A stretch of DNA of 64,000 bases from Terribacillus saccharophilus. GTDB taxonomy: Bacteria > Bacillota > Bacilli > Bacillales > Amphibacillaceae. Below, piece after piece: positions 53,478 to 62,154 of this stretch. Within the stretch, counting starts at the first letter, position 1. The number at the start of each line of letters is the position of its first letter. Position numbers and translations under genes: made by a program. Under the pieces are notes generated by a model. That model ran no database searches and had not been told where the DNA came from. It was given only the letters and a program-made list of their open reading frames with translations. The stretch spans positions 186,001 through 250,000 of the forward strand of contig FOCD01000002.1 in the NCBI GenBank assembly GCA_900110015.1, in the 5' to 3' direction.

Positions 53478-53616
53478 AACTTTGGCTTACTGTTCGATAT
53501 GATTGTAGTTCTTGAATTAGCTTTGTCATCATGTCTTCTGTATTGTTGATCTGTTTGTTTTCCGTCTGGGATATCAGCTTTACTAGGATATTCTTATATA
53601 TTTCCTGCTCTTTCAC
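53476..53616 (-). CDS. 46-residue helical protein, function unknown
   Basis: I do not recognise this gene. It starts with GTG at 53616, five bases after a clear GAGGTG ribosome site, and encodes a polar, helix-forming peptide (KEQEIYKNILVKLISQTENK at the start; DMMTKLIQELQSYRTVSQS at the end). No membrane segment or cysteine is present. It lies 130 bases downstream of vanZ on the same strand and ends in the terminator shared with nagR. The site quality and protein-like composition argue for a real gene. Confidence 0.6.
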   Translation of the reverse strand: MKEQEIYKNILVKLISQTENKQINNTEDMMTKLIQELQSYRTVSQS

Positions 53617-53746
53617 TATGTCACCTCTTTGGTAAATCGATACATTACGATATGTACGTAATCTGATTCGTGTGAATCATAGTGAATATACCACATTTTT
53701 CGCAAAAGGATGTCTATTTTTGACAAAAATAAGGATTTCGGAGCAT

Positions 53747-54250
53747 TTATGAGCGCTTCCAGTAAATGTGATACAGATTCCTTCCGATTATTACCACTAA
53801 CAGTCCCACACAAGCACCGATTGTATCAATAACCACATCCCCGACATATGGCGTCCTGCCGGGTGTAAGGCTTTGATGAAATTCATCGAAGCAGGCATAT
53901 AGGATTGATATCACCAATGCTATACGCAATGATAGTCGGTATTTCAAACCAAATCCTTTATAAAGTGCCGCAAATGCGAGAATCGCCAGACAGAAATAGA
54001 CACCAAAATGGGCCGCTTTCCTTATAAAGAATTCCACGACAGAGTACACACCTACCGCCTGTACACTGACCTCCTGTCCATGATAGGTAAAATGGATAGG
54101 TGAAAGAAATGGTTCAAGCGGACTTAAATCTATGTGGGAAGCAAGCATAGGCTTGATGTCCTGCTCCTGGTAAGGGGTAGCGGAAAATAGGAAGATGATG
54201 ATGATGCAAGCCAGCGGCAGCATACCATAGACCCATTTTTTCAAACTCAT
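53747..54250 (-). CDS. VanZ family membrane protein
   Basis: The 167-residue protein has an N-terminal membrane helix and three more in the C-terminal half, with the VanZ signature FDEFHQSLTPGRTPYVGDVV about residues 120-140. The prototype VanZ gives low-level teicoplanin resistance; most family members, such as this, have no known role. GGGAGGGGAG lies just before the ATG. It is followed by the small 46-residue ORF and is divergent from the sortase gene. Confidence 0.88.
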   Translation of the reverse strand: MSLKKWVYGMLPLACIIIIFLFSATPYQEQDIKPMLASHIDLSPLEPFLSPIHFTYHGQEVSVQAVGVYSVVEFFIRKAAHFGVYFCLAILAFAALYKGFGLKYRLSLRIALVISILYACFDEFHQSLTPGRTPYVGDVVIDTIGACVGLLVVIIGRNLYHIYWKRS

Positions 54251-54430
54251 CTTCTCCCCTCCCTTTTTTTAGATAAGCTTCGATTATATCATAACAGTAT
54301 ATATAAAGGCAGTTTATCCCGTGCTTTGCTTTACTAAACCTTTACAAGAAACAGCTTCCGCGCTGGAAATTTTTTATATATAATATATGTTAGATATTAT
54401 ACAAGCCAGCTTGTACATAAAGGAGAACAT

Positions 54431-55027
54431 ATGAAACGATTCGCTGTCATATTAGTTGTTGCAGGGCTTCTATTGGTAGGATACGGAGGATTTGAATGGT
54501 ATACAACCGCAAAGGCACAGAAAGATTCCCTGTCCAGTGCGAAATCGATGCTTCATGAAGCTCATGCAGCAGAGAAACTTACCCCTGAGCAAGCAGAAAA
54601 GGAAGCTAGCAGCTTCGAGCCTGGCCAAGGAGATGTAGTTGGTGTGCTGCATGTGCCAAAGCTGGATGCAGATTTGCCGATTGTTGAAGGAACAGATGCT
54701 GATGATCTGGATAAAGGCGTTGGCCATTATAAAGGAACCGCCTATCCGCTCCAAGATGATCAGATTGTTTTATCCGGCCATCGTGACACAGTGTTTCGCA
54801 ATATGGGAGAAGTGAAAGTAGGCGACACCTTTGTCGTTGAAATGCCGTACGGCTCCTTCACCTATAAGGTTGAGAATACAAAAATCGTCGATAAAGATGA
54901 TTTGACGGTTATCGTCCCAACGGCTCCAAAGGAAGTTTTAACTGTGACAACATGCTACCCGTTTTCTTATGTAGGAGATGCTCCAGAACGTTTTGTCTGG
55001 ACAGCAGTACCTGTAGAAACAGAATAA
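54431..55027 (+). CDS. srtD: Class D sortase
   Basis: Sortases anchor LPXTG-type proteins to the wall. The 198-residue protein has an N-terminal membrane anchor, then the catalytic domain with His117 in LSGHRDT, Cys175 in VTTCYP and Arg187 in ERFVW. The layout is that of class D sortases such as B. subtilis YhcS. AAAGGAG lies about seven bases before the ATG. No LPXTG-like substrate is encoded in the window. It is monocistronic. Confidence 0.9.
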   Translation: MKRFAVILVVAGLLLVGYGGFEWYTTAKAQKDSLSSAKSMLHEAHAAEKLTPEQAEKEASSFEPGQGDVVGVLHVPKLDADLPIVEGTDADDLDKGVGHYKGTAYPLQDDQIVLSGHRDTVFRNMGEVKVGDTFVVEMPYGSFTYKVENTKIVDKDDLTVIVPTAPKEVLTVTTCYPFSYVGDAPERFVWTAVPVETE

Positions 55028-55055
55028 ACCGAGCAGCCCTTGACTGCTCGGTTTT
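55027..55055 (+). terminator. Terminator after the sortase gene
   Basis: AACCGAGCAG and CTGCTCGGTT form a ten-bp stem right after the stop codon, followed by TTC and T-rich sequence. Confidence 0.85.
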
Positions 55056-55148
55056 CTATTGAACTTGTTTGTGCCTTGATTTACCGATTTCCGCAGGTCT
55101 GCTGAAAATTATCCACCATTCTGCAAGCAACCGGTCCTCTCTCCACTA

Positions 55149-55844
55149 TCAGCTGTCAGGGGTCAGCTTCTTCTCAACATTCCGCAGATGAATCAAGCAT
55201 TGCAAACGTGCAAGCTCTGCTTCCCCTGCCTGGATGGCTTCATAAATTTTCTCATGTTCCTTATAAATGATTTGCTTATTGCGCAAAAGATCTTGTTTTT
55301 CTTCAAAAGACAGATCTAGCGCTTTCTTATAAACAGTGTCTAAGTTAGCAAAGGTCTGAATCATGACCGGATTATGTGTTGCTTTCATCACAGCAAGGTG
55401 GAAAGCAAAGTCTGCATTGCGTCCTTTATATGAATCAGCGGTATCAACATCCACTTCCTTCATCAACTCAAGCGCAGAGCGCATTTCTTCCAATTCTTTG
55501 TTCGTCCGGCGTTCTGCTGCCAGCATGGCTGCTTCGGGCTCCAAAATCTTTCGCATTTCAAAAAGATAGCGGAAGCTGGCAAGATTCGATTCATCGACCA
55601 TCACTTGGTGGAAGAATTCACCGTGAAATGCTTGTTCCACGTACGTTCCGCCGCCTTGCTTTGATGTGACAGCGCCTTGTGCTTTCAACTCGCTCAATGC
55701 TTCCCGGATCGAAGCCCGGCTGACGCCATATTTTTCACACAGCTGCTTCTCTGTAGGCAGCTTTTGTCCCGGTTTGATATCTCCTTCCACTATTTGTTCC
55801 AATATTTCAGCCGCAATCCGATGCGACATTTTCTCCTTTTTCAT
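55149..55844 (-). CDS. FadR-type GntR regulator with FCD domain
   Basis: The 231-residue protein has a GntR winged helix (about 10-75: GQKLPTEKQLCEKYGVSRAS, IREALSELKAQGAV) and a C-terminal helical FCD effector domain (about 85-220) with the FHLAVMKATHNP metal/ligand segment. Such regulators usually bind small carboxylates and act on adjacent genes; the divergent neighbour is an Nramp-related transporter. The start is uncertain: ATG 55844 has AAAGGAG 14 bases away, ATG 55829 has AAGGAG only three bases away. Confidence 0.85.
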   Translation of the reverse strand: MKKEKMSHRIAAEILEQIVEGDIKPGQKLPTEKQLCEKYGVSRASIREALSELKAQGAVTSKQGGGTYVEQAFHGEFFHQVMVDESNLASFRYLFEMRKILEPEAAMLAAERRTNKELEEMRSALELMKEVDVDTADSYKGRNADFAFHLAVMKATHNPVMIQTFANLDTVYKKALDLSFEEKQDLLRNKQIIYKEHEKIYEAIQAGEAELARLQCLIHLRNVEKKLTPDS

Positions 55845-55867
55845 GTTGTATGCTTCTTCTCCTTTTT

Positions 55868-55878
55868 TTGTCTGACAA
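55868..55878. promoter_or_regulatory. FadR-type operator candidate
   Basis: TTGTCTGACAA fits the TNGTNNNACNA pattern of FadR/FCD-family operators and is a near-perfect palindrome. It lies 24 bases before the regulator start, in its divergent region with the transporter gene, and suggests autoregulation. Confidence 0.45.
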
Positions 55879-56078
55879 GTACTTAACAATAAAAATTACA
55901 TAAACATCTTACCAATCAGGTTATTCACTTTAAAACTATTGATTTATCTAGGTTTCTTTGACTCTCTCATTATTCTATCATCCTAATAATTATCAGCAAG
56001 CATTTTTTGCCTTACAACTTTATCTTGCCAACACTTATCTTTTATGTTTACAATCACAGTAGCGAAGGGGGTACGTGT

Positions 56079-57356
56079 ATGGAAAACGAAAACAACCCAA
56101 TGGCGCCCGCCAGTCCTACTCCTCCTAAGACCTTCGGCCAGAAGCTCCGCAATGTCGGACCTGGCTTTGTCACCGCAGCAACGGGCGTCGGAACTGGCGA
56201 TCTTATCGCCGCTTTAGTAGCCGGATCAGGCTTTGGCATGATGCTCGGCTGGGCAATCATTTTAGGTTCTATCATCAAATATTTCCTCACCGAGGGAGTC
56301 GGCAGATGGCATCTTGCAACCGGCAAAACCATCCTACAAGGCTGGCACTCTCTTGGTAGATGGGCAACCGGCTATTTCGGTGTCTACTCAATTATCTGGG
56401 GCGTCCTTTATGGTGCCGCAGCAGGATCCACTAGCGCATTGATGATGCGTTCGATGTTTCCTATCATGCCGCTATGGGCATGGGCCATCATCCATCTTCT
56501 CGCGGGATTTGCCTTGATTTGGACAGGTAAATACATGCTGTTCGAGAAAGTGATGCTCGTTTTCATCGGTATCATGTTTGTCACTGTAGTAGGAACTGCA
56601 GTTATCTTGCTTCCTGATATCGGGAATATCATTCGAGGTATCGTCATACCAAAAATGGACGCTGGCAGCTTCCTGCTTGTCATGGGTCTGATAGGCGGCG
56701 TCGGTGGAACAATTACGATGGCTTCCTATGGCTATTGGCTGCAGGAGAAGAAATGGAAAGGAAAAGCTTGGGTCTCTATGATGCGCGTTGATAACAGCGT
56801 TGCTTATATCATGACCGCAATATTCACCCTCTCCTTGATGGTCATTGGTGCAGAGTTCCTTCACAGCTCCAATATCCAGATAAATGGAGAAGAAGGATTA
56901 ATTACACTGTCTGGTATGCTCGGGGAAGAATTCAACGGAGTTATTTCCTGGATGTTCATGTTGGGCGCATGGTCAGCAGCTTTTTCATCTTTGCTTGGTG
57001 TTTGGAATGGCGTTCCATATCTATTTGCCGATTTCATCCGTACCATTCGAAAAAAAGGGCAGTCAGAAGACAAACCTGTCTCTGAAAAAGATCCTGCTTA
57101 TCGCTTTTATCTTGTTTGGCTTACATTTCCGCCGATGCTTTTGTTATTCTTTGGCAAACCGGTGGGACTTGTATTGATTCAAGGAGCGCTGGGAGCATTG
57201 CTCATGCCGTTCCTCGCAATTACACTTATATGGCTGCTCAACTCGAAGCGCGTCGAACCGGATTACAGGAATGGCTGGATCACAAACGGCGTATTGGGTA
57301 TCAGTATTTTGTTATTCGGTGCACTAATGGTCAACGAATTAATCAATTTGTTCTGA
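56079..57356 (+). CDS. Nramp-family transporter with altered metal-site motif
   Basis: The 425-residue membrane protein has 11 or so helices of the Nramp (LeuT-fold) type, starting VGPGFVTAATGVGTGDLIAA. The canonical TM1 motif DPGN appears as GTGD, and the TM6 region reads ITMASYGYWLQEKKW in place of the usual MPH-containing motif. It is therefore a divergent paralogue whose substrate may not be Mn/Fe. ATG 56079 has AAGGGGG seven bases upstream; the longer frame lacks a site. Divergent from an FCD-GntR regulator. Confidence 0.85.
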   Translation: MENENNPMAPASPTPPKTFGQKLRNVGPGFVTAATGVGTGDLIAALVAGSGFGMMLGWAIILGSIIKYFLTEGVGRWHLATGKTILQGWHSLGRWATGYFGVYSIIWGVLYGAAAGSTSALMMRSMFPIMPLWAWAIIHLLAGFALIWTGKYMLFEKVMLVFIGIMFVTVVGTAVILLPDIGNIIRGIVIPKMDAGSFLLVMGLIGGVGGTITMASYGYWLQEKKWKGKAWVSMMRVDNSVAYIMTAIFTLSLMVIGAEFLHSSNIQINGEEGLITLSGMLGEEFNGVISWMFMLGAWSAAFSSLLGVWNGVPYLFADFIRTIRKKGQSEDKPVSEKDPAYRFYLVWLTFPPMLLLFFGKPVGLVLIQGALGALLMPFLAITLIWLLNSKRVEPDYRNGWITNGVLGISILLFGALMVNELINLF

Positions 57357-57478
57357 TTTACCGCGGAGGGCACACAATAGTGTCTTCTTTTTCTTTGTTA
57401 GGAAAGTTGACATGATTCTAGTAAGCTATGCTATTATTACACTTATGTATTCATAATCTTACATCATGGGGGTACATC

Positions 57479-58738
57479 ATGAAGCGTTTCAAAATCGGAC
57501 TAGCCTACCAGATTCTAATTGGTCTAGTGCTAGGTATTATTGTTGGTGCAATCTTCTATGGCAGTGACACTGCCGTTAGCGTATTACAGCCTTTCGGGGA
57601 TCTATTCCTGCGAGCTATTAAGATGATCGTAGTCCCAATCGTCATTTCCTCCATCATTGTCGGCGTTGCTGGTGTTGGAGACATCAAACAGGTTGGTAAA
57701 CTTGGATTTAAAACAATACTTTACTTCGAAATAGTCACTACGATTGCGTTAGTCGTCGGGTTGGCTTTCGGTAACATATTCCAGCCGGGAGAAGGTATTG
57801 ATCGATCTGCTTTAGAGACAACTAGTATCTCGCAATACGAAGAAACAGCTGAATCACAAGAAGATCATTCAGTCGTGGATACATTCCTAGAAATTATCCC
57901 TACTAACGTCTTTCAGGCTATGACGGAAGGTGACATGCTCGCAATTGTATTCTTCTCTGTGATTTTCGGTGTCGGAGTAGCTGCAATTGGTCAGCGCGGA
58001 CAACCTGTCCTTTCCTTCTTCCAAGGTGTCAGTGAGGCCATGTTCTGGGTAACTAACCTTGTGATGAAATTAGCACCTATTGGTGTATTTGGTCTTATTG
58101 GAGTAACAGTAGCACAATTCGGTCTCCAATCTCTGATTCCGCTTGGTAAACTAGCTATTGTAACTTATGGCAGTATGCTATTCTTCGTCGTAGTAGTTTT
58201 CTCTATTATTGCAAAAATTTGTGGAGTAAATTTATTCAAGATGCTTCGTATGCTGAAGGATGAATTGCTGCTATCATTCTCCACAGCTAGCTCAGAGACA
58301 GTACTTCCTAAGATTATGGAAAAAATGGAGCGTTTAGGTGCGCCTAAAGCAATCACATCCTTTGTTGTCCCGACAGGCTATACGTTCAACTTGGATGGCT
58401 CTACACTCTATCAGGCTCTGGCAACACTCTTCATTGCGCAAATGTATGGCATAGACATGTCTATTTGGGATCAATTGTTAGTACTAGGTGTCCTGATTGT
58501 CACTTCCAAAGGGATTGCAGCTGTACCAGGAGCAAGCTTTGTAGTATTGCTTGCAACATTGAGTGCTGTAGGACTTCCGGCAGAAGGACTTGCCTTCATT
58601 GCTGGTATCGACCGAATCCTAGATATGGGACGTACTGCAGTTAACGTAGTCGGTAACTCATTAGCTGTTATTGTCATCTCGAAATGGGAAGGCAAATTCA
58701 AACTAAATAAAGATGTACTAGAAAAGAAAGCAGGCTGA
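57479..58738 (+). CDS. gltP: DAACS family dicarboxylate/glutamate symporter
   Basis: The 419-residue membrane protein belongs to the Na+/H+:dicarboxylate symporters. Visible motifs are the serine-rich hairpin STASSETVLP, the TM7 TGYTFNLDGSTLY, the PGASFVVLLATL hairpin and DRILDMGRTAVNVVGNS. Substrate could be glutamate, aspartate, or a C4 dicarboxylate. ATG 57479 has a GGGGGT site; the upstream extension is not supported. It is followed by a terminator and convergent with mupG. Confidence 0.9.
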   Translation: MKRFKIGLAYQILIGLVLGIIVGAIFYGSDTAVSVLQPFGDLFLRAIKMIVVPIVISSIIVGVAGVGDIKQVGKLGFKTILYFEIVTTIALVVGLAFGNIFQPGEGIDRSALETTSISQYEETAESQEDHSVVDTFLEIIPTNVFQAMTEGDMLAIVFFSVIFGVGVAAIGQRGQPVLSFFQGVSEAMFWVTNLVMKLAPIGVFGLIGVTVAQFGLQSLIPLGKLAIVTYGSMLFFVVVVFSIIAKICGVNLFKMLRMLKDELLLSFSTASSETVLPKIMEKMERLGAPKAITSFVVPTGYTFNLDGSTLYQALATLFIAQMYGIDMSIWDQLLVLGVLIVTSKGIAAVPGASFVVLLATLSAVGLPAEGLAFIAGIDRILDMGRTAVNVVGNSLAVIVISKWEGKFKLNKDVLEKKAG

Positions 58739-58761
58739 GGAATTTCCTCACCTGCTTTTTT
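58728..58761. terminator. Bidirectional terminator between the symporter gene and mupG
   Basis: AAGCAGG-TGAGGAA pairs with TTCCTCA-CCTGCTT, followed by seven Ts on the plus strand and TTTCTTTTC on the minus strand. Confidence 0.85.
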
Positions 58762-59814
58762 TCATATCCATATGACTCTGAATTGCGTTCCACCCTCTAT
58801 ATAGTTTAATAGAGGCACATCCTCTGGTACAATCTGTCCAATCACATTGACTTTATCGTCTTGAGGCAAATTTCTCCTAGTAATTTGGACTTCACCTTTA
58901 TAACGCATATACAGATTGTTATCGATAGTTACGCTTCCTTTGTTTCGTTTGATGCAATTGAACGGTATCACTTCTACATCCTGGAACATTCCACTCATCC
59001 TTGACTCCTCTGAGCGTATTACATCTCGCGCCCGATCCGGGCGATTATGTGTCCCCTTTTCCAGCAGATGATGAGCTTCTGTTAGCTCCCCATAAGATTG
59101 TGCACGGAGCGTAATTGTATTTGATGAATCTTTCAGCTGCATTAAAGCCTCATCTGTCACGTCTGGATCTCCAATTAGAACTTTGTCCACATTGTATGCT
59201 TTCAGCTCTGTGAAAGCAGCAAAAGTTCCATACATACGATGCTGTTCCAATGTTGGCAGCCCTTGATGCAACGGCCCCCGTAGATTACGGTCACCCGGTA
59301 TGAAAGCTTGCACCTTCAAATCATATGTTTGGAATAGGAGATTTTTCGCTAGAAAATCGCTGAGTGCAAGACCTGTTTCCGGCCGGGGGTAAAAATTATG
59401 CCAAACCTCCGTGTGGGTAGTACGCAAACCCGCCTCAATCAATCGCTGTAGCTGTTCTTCTGTGAGTGTACTTGCATTCAAAGCGACCTTCATCTTTTGC
59501 GATAACCGGACAATAACATCATCCTCAATTCCGTAATCAATCCGCAAACCAGTCAGTCCCCAATCCAGCACCGTCTCAGCAGTCTTCCAGTCCAAATCAA
59601 GCTTCTCCATTGATGCTGTCGAAATATCCGCTATCAATTCCATCTCAAGAGCAGAAGCGATTGAACCAAGAAGTTGTAATTTAGTTCGATACGCGGAGGC
59701 ATCTTCTTCCGGAATGTGAAGTGATGTAAACAAACTCCGGAATCCAGCTTCATAAAACCTTCTGATTTTCTCTTCCTCTATACGTTCCTGTAAATACACA
59801 GATATCCCTAACAC
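58762..59814 (-). CDS. mupG: 6-phospho-N-acetylmuramidase MupG (DUF871)
   Basis: MupG cleaves MurNAc-6P-GlcNAc, imported and phosphorylated by MurP, to MurNAc-6-P and GlcNAc. The 350-residue protein matches the DUF871 family: TIM-barrel N-terminal part (ISVYLQER; GLTGLRIDYGIEDD; THTEVWHNFYPRPETGL) and a C-terminal cyclophilin-like domain (about 235-350). The start is GTG at 59814 with TAGGAGGG upstream. It is the last mur gene, after a hairpin, as in S. aureus mupG-murQ-murP-murR but in another order. Confidence 0.9.
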   Translation of the reverse strand: MLGISVYLQERIEEEKIRRFYEAGFRSLFTSLHIPEEDASAYRTKLQLLGSIASALEMELIADISTASMEKLDLDWKTAETVLDWGLTGLRIDYGIEDDVIVRLSQKMKVALNASTLTEEQLQRLIEAGLRTTHTEVWHNFYPRPETGLALSDFLAKNLLFQTYDLKVQAFIPGDRNLRGPLHQGLPTLEQHRMYGTFAAFTELKAYNVDKVLIGDPDVTDEALMQLKDSSNTITLRAQSYGELTEAHHLLEKGTHNRPDRARDVIRSEESRMSGMFQDVEVIPFNCIKRNKGSVTIDNNLYMRYKGEVQITRRNLPQDDKVNVIGQIVPEDVPLLNYIEGGTQFRVIWI

Positions 59815-59831
59815 CTTATCCCTCCTATGTA

Positions 59832-59857
59832 CAAAAAAGGCGTCATAAAGACGCCCT
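59832..59857 (-). terminator. Attenuator-like terminator between murP and mupG
   Basis: GGCGTC and GACGCC form a six-bp stem with a five-base loop on the minus strand, followed by TTTTTTG. It lies within the 48-base gap between murP and mupG and would cut mupG expression below that of murP. Confidence 0.75.
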
Positions 59858-59862
59858 GGTAG

Positions 59863-61239
59863 TTATATATCCTTTGCCATGTCTTCCTTAAACCCGAAGA
59901 AGTAAGTAAATAGGAAGCCGGCAATATAAGCGACAAAAATACCAATCAAGTATTGCAGGTACTTTCCTTCAGCGATAAGCGGCGTTAAAGAAAGTCCAGA
60001 AACACCGATAGAAGTCGCGCCTGTTGCAAACAGTGCCTGTGTAGCTCCACCAACAGCAGCTCCAAGACAAGCTGTTAGGAATGGCCGTCCAAGCGGTAAA
60101 GTTACCCCGTACAATAGCGGCTCGCCAATACCAAGGAATCCGGCCGGTAAGGCACCTTTGATAATATTCCGCAGACGCTTATTGCGTGTTTTGACGAAAA
60201 CAGCGATAGAAGCTCCGACCTGTCCGCCGCCTGCCATTGCTAGAACAGGAAGCAATGCTGTAAAGCTGAACGTCTGGATAAGCTCCATGTGAATCGGCGT
60301 TAATCCATGATGCAGACCCACCATGACGAGTGGCAGGAAGAATCCAGCAAGCAAGGCACCAGCTACGACACCTCCGACATCAAGAATTGCATTAATTCCG
60401 GAAGTAATTCCATCTGACATCACACCGGCAACGGGCATAATGACAAGTAAAGAAGCAACACCAACAAACAGAACAGTTAAGATAGGAGTAAAAATAATAT
60501 CAATACTATTAGGCATGAATTTTCTTACGCGCTTCTCGATAAAACTCATCAGCCAAGCAGCAAAGATGACGCCGAATAATCCGCCCCGGCCAGGAACGAG
60601 CGCTTCACCGAATAACGTAATATTCGCGAGCGCCGGATTGAACAAAATCATACCCGCGATAGCGCCGAGAACTGGAGACCCGCCGAATTCCTTCGCCGTA
60701 TTCCAGCCGACTAGAATCGCTAAGAAACTGAACAAACTTCCGCCAATCAGCTGCAGAATCTGGATGATACTAAGTGTAGGATCTGCACCAGCATTGACAG
60801 CGAAGCTGACACCACCATTGATGATACCGGAAGCAATCAACCCAGGGATCAGCGGAATGAATATATTACCGATACGTTTTAATAGAAACTTAATCGGCGT
60901 TTTATTCTTTTCCTTCATGTTCTCCCGTTTGAGCTGGGCTCTTTCTTCAAAGGTAAGATCATCGATTTCGGCTGCTTCTTCCCCGACACCGAGACCGGTG
61001 ATTCGGCTGATTTCATCGGAGACTTTATTAACAGTCCCAGGTCCGACTACAATCTGAATCGTATCATCTGCCACTACACCCATGACGCCGTCGATTCGCT
61101 TTAAAGCATCAAAGTTTACCTGATTATCGTTTCTTACCCGCAACCGCACTCGTGTCATACAATGTGTCAAAGAAACTACATTCTGCTCTCCGCCAACTTC
61201 ACGGAGAATGTCTTCTGCCAATTGCTTCATCTTCGCCAT
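59863..61239 (-). CDS. murP: PTS N-acetylmuramic acid transporter EIIBC
   Basis: MurP imports and phosphorylates MurNAc or MurNAc-GlcNAc. The 458-residue protein has an N-terminal EIIB domain (about 1-90) with the phospho-cysteine in LTHCMTRVRLRV and a C-terminal EIIC domain (about 110-450) with ten or so membrane helices and VGLHHGLTPIHMELIQ and LGIGEPLLYGVTL motifs. There is no EIIA domain, so it must use one from elsewhere, perhaps the free EIIA(Glc) near 13.5 kb. GGGAGG precedes the ATG. It follows murQ by 15 bases. Confidence 0.93.
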   Translation of the reverse strand: MAKMKQLAEDILREVGGEQNVVSLTHCMTRVRLRVRNDNQVNFDALKRIDGVMGVVADDTIQIVVGPGTVNKVSDEISRITGLGVGEEAAEIDDLTFEERAQLKRENMKEKNKTPIKFLLKRIGNIFIPLIPGLIASGIINGGVSFAVNAGADPTLSIIQILQLIGGSLFSFLAILVGWNTAKEFGGSPVLGAIAGMILFNPALANITLFGEALVPGRGGLFGVIFAAWLMSFIEKRVRKFMPNSIDIIFTPILTVLFVGVASLLVIMPVAGVMSDGITSGINAILDVGGVVAGALLAGFFLPLVMVGLHHGLTPIHMELIQTFSFTALLPVLAMAGGGQVGASIAVFVKTRNKRLRNIIKGALPAGFLGIGEPLLYGVTLPLGRPFLTACLGAAVGGATQALFATGATSIGVSGLSLTPLIAEGKYLQYLIGIFVAYIAGFLFTYFFGFKEDMAKDI

Positions 61240-61254
61240 TTTGATTCCTCCCTT

Positions 61255-62145
61255 TTACGCTTTTATTGCTGAACGGACAAATCCCTCTGCATTTCGAAGC
61301 TTCTCCTCTGCCTCCTCTTTTGTAACATCAAGCAGCAGCATGACAATCGCTGTTTTGACCTGACCGTCTGCTTGATCAAAAACTTTCTCTGCTGCATCAT
61401 AGTTCGCACCGGTTGCTTCCATGATGATGCGTTTAGCACGCTCTTGTAATTTGTCATTCGTCGGCTTCACATCAACCATCAAATTCTTATATACTTTTCC
61501 GACACCTACCATACTGGCAGTCGAAATCATATTGAGCACAAGCTTCTGTGCTGTCCCGGCTTTCAATCTCGTCGAGCCAGTCAGTATTTCTGGTCCAGTT
61601 TCTACCTCGATGCTGATTTTCGCATGCTTAGATATAGCTGCTTCTTTATTGCAAGCAATGCTGACTGTTGCGGCACCTACAGCTGCAGCATAATCCAGCG
61701 CCCCAATCACATACGGTGTCCTGCCGCTTGCAGCAATACCGATTACGGTATCCTTTGCAGATAGACCGATTTCCTCCAGTTCTCTTGCACCAAGCTCCGG
61801 ATTATCCTCAGCTCCTTCCTTCGCTTTACGGAAAGCAGACATTCCTCCAGCCAGCAGTCCTTGTACCATATCATCTGGTGTGCTGAATGTTGGCGGGCAC
61901 TCCACTGCATCCAAAATACCAAGTCTGCCGCTTGTGCCTGCACCAGTGTAAATGAGTCTGCCTCCAGCCCGAAATGTTGCAATGACTTGTTCCACAGCCG
62001 CTTCAATTCTAGGCAATGCTGCTTCGACTGCGTCCGGCACTGTTCGATCTTCTTTGTTCATCAGCTGAAGTACTTCCTTTGTAGTAAGCTGATCCAGCTT
62101 CATCGTACTTTCGTTACGCTTCTCTGTCGTCAGTTTATCTAGCAT
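61255..62145 (-). CDS. murQ: N-acetylmuramic acid 6-phosphate etherase
   Basis: MurQ cleaves the lactyl ether of MurNAc-6-P to give GlcNAc-6-P and D-lactate, linking wall recycling to NagA. The 296-residue protein has a SIS domain with GAGTSGRLGILDAVECPPTF, IGIAASGRTPYVIGAL and a C-terminal helical tail with LLLDVTKEEAEEKL. GTGAGGG precedes the ATG. It lies nine bases after murR. Confidence 0.96.
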   Translation of the reverse strand: MLDKLTTEKRNESTMKLDQLTTKEVLQLMNKEDRTVPDAVEAALPRIEAAVEQVIATFRAGGRLIYTGAGTSGRLGILDAVECPPTFSTPDDMVQGLLAGGMSAFRKAKEGAEDNPELGARELEEIGLSAKDTVIGIAASGRTPYVIGALDYAAAVGAATVSIACNKEAAISKHAKISIEVETGPEILTGSTRLKAGTAQKLVLNMISTASMVGVGKVYKNLMVDVKPTNDKLQERAKRIIMEATGANYDAAEKVFDQADGQVKTAIVMLLLDVTKEEAEEKLRNAEGFVRSAIKA

Positions 62146-62154
62146 TGTTTTCCC

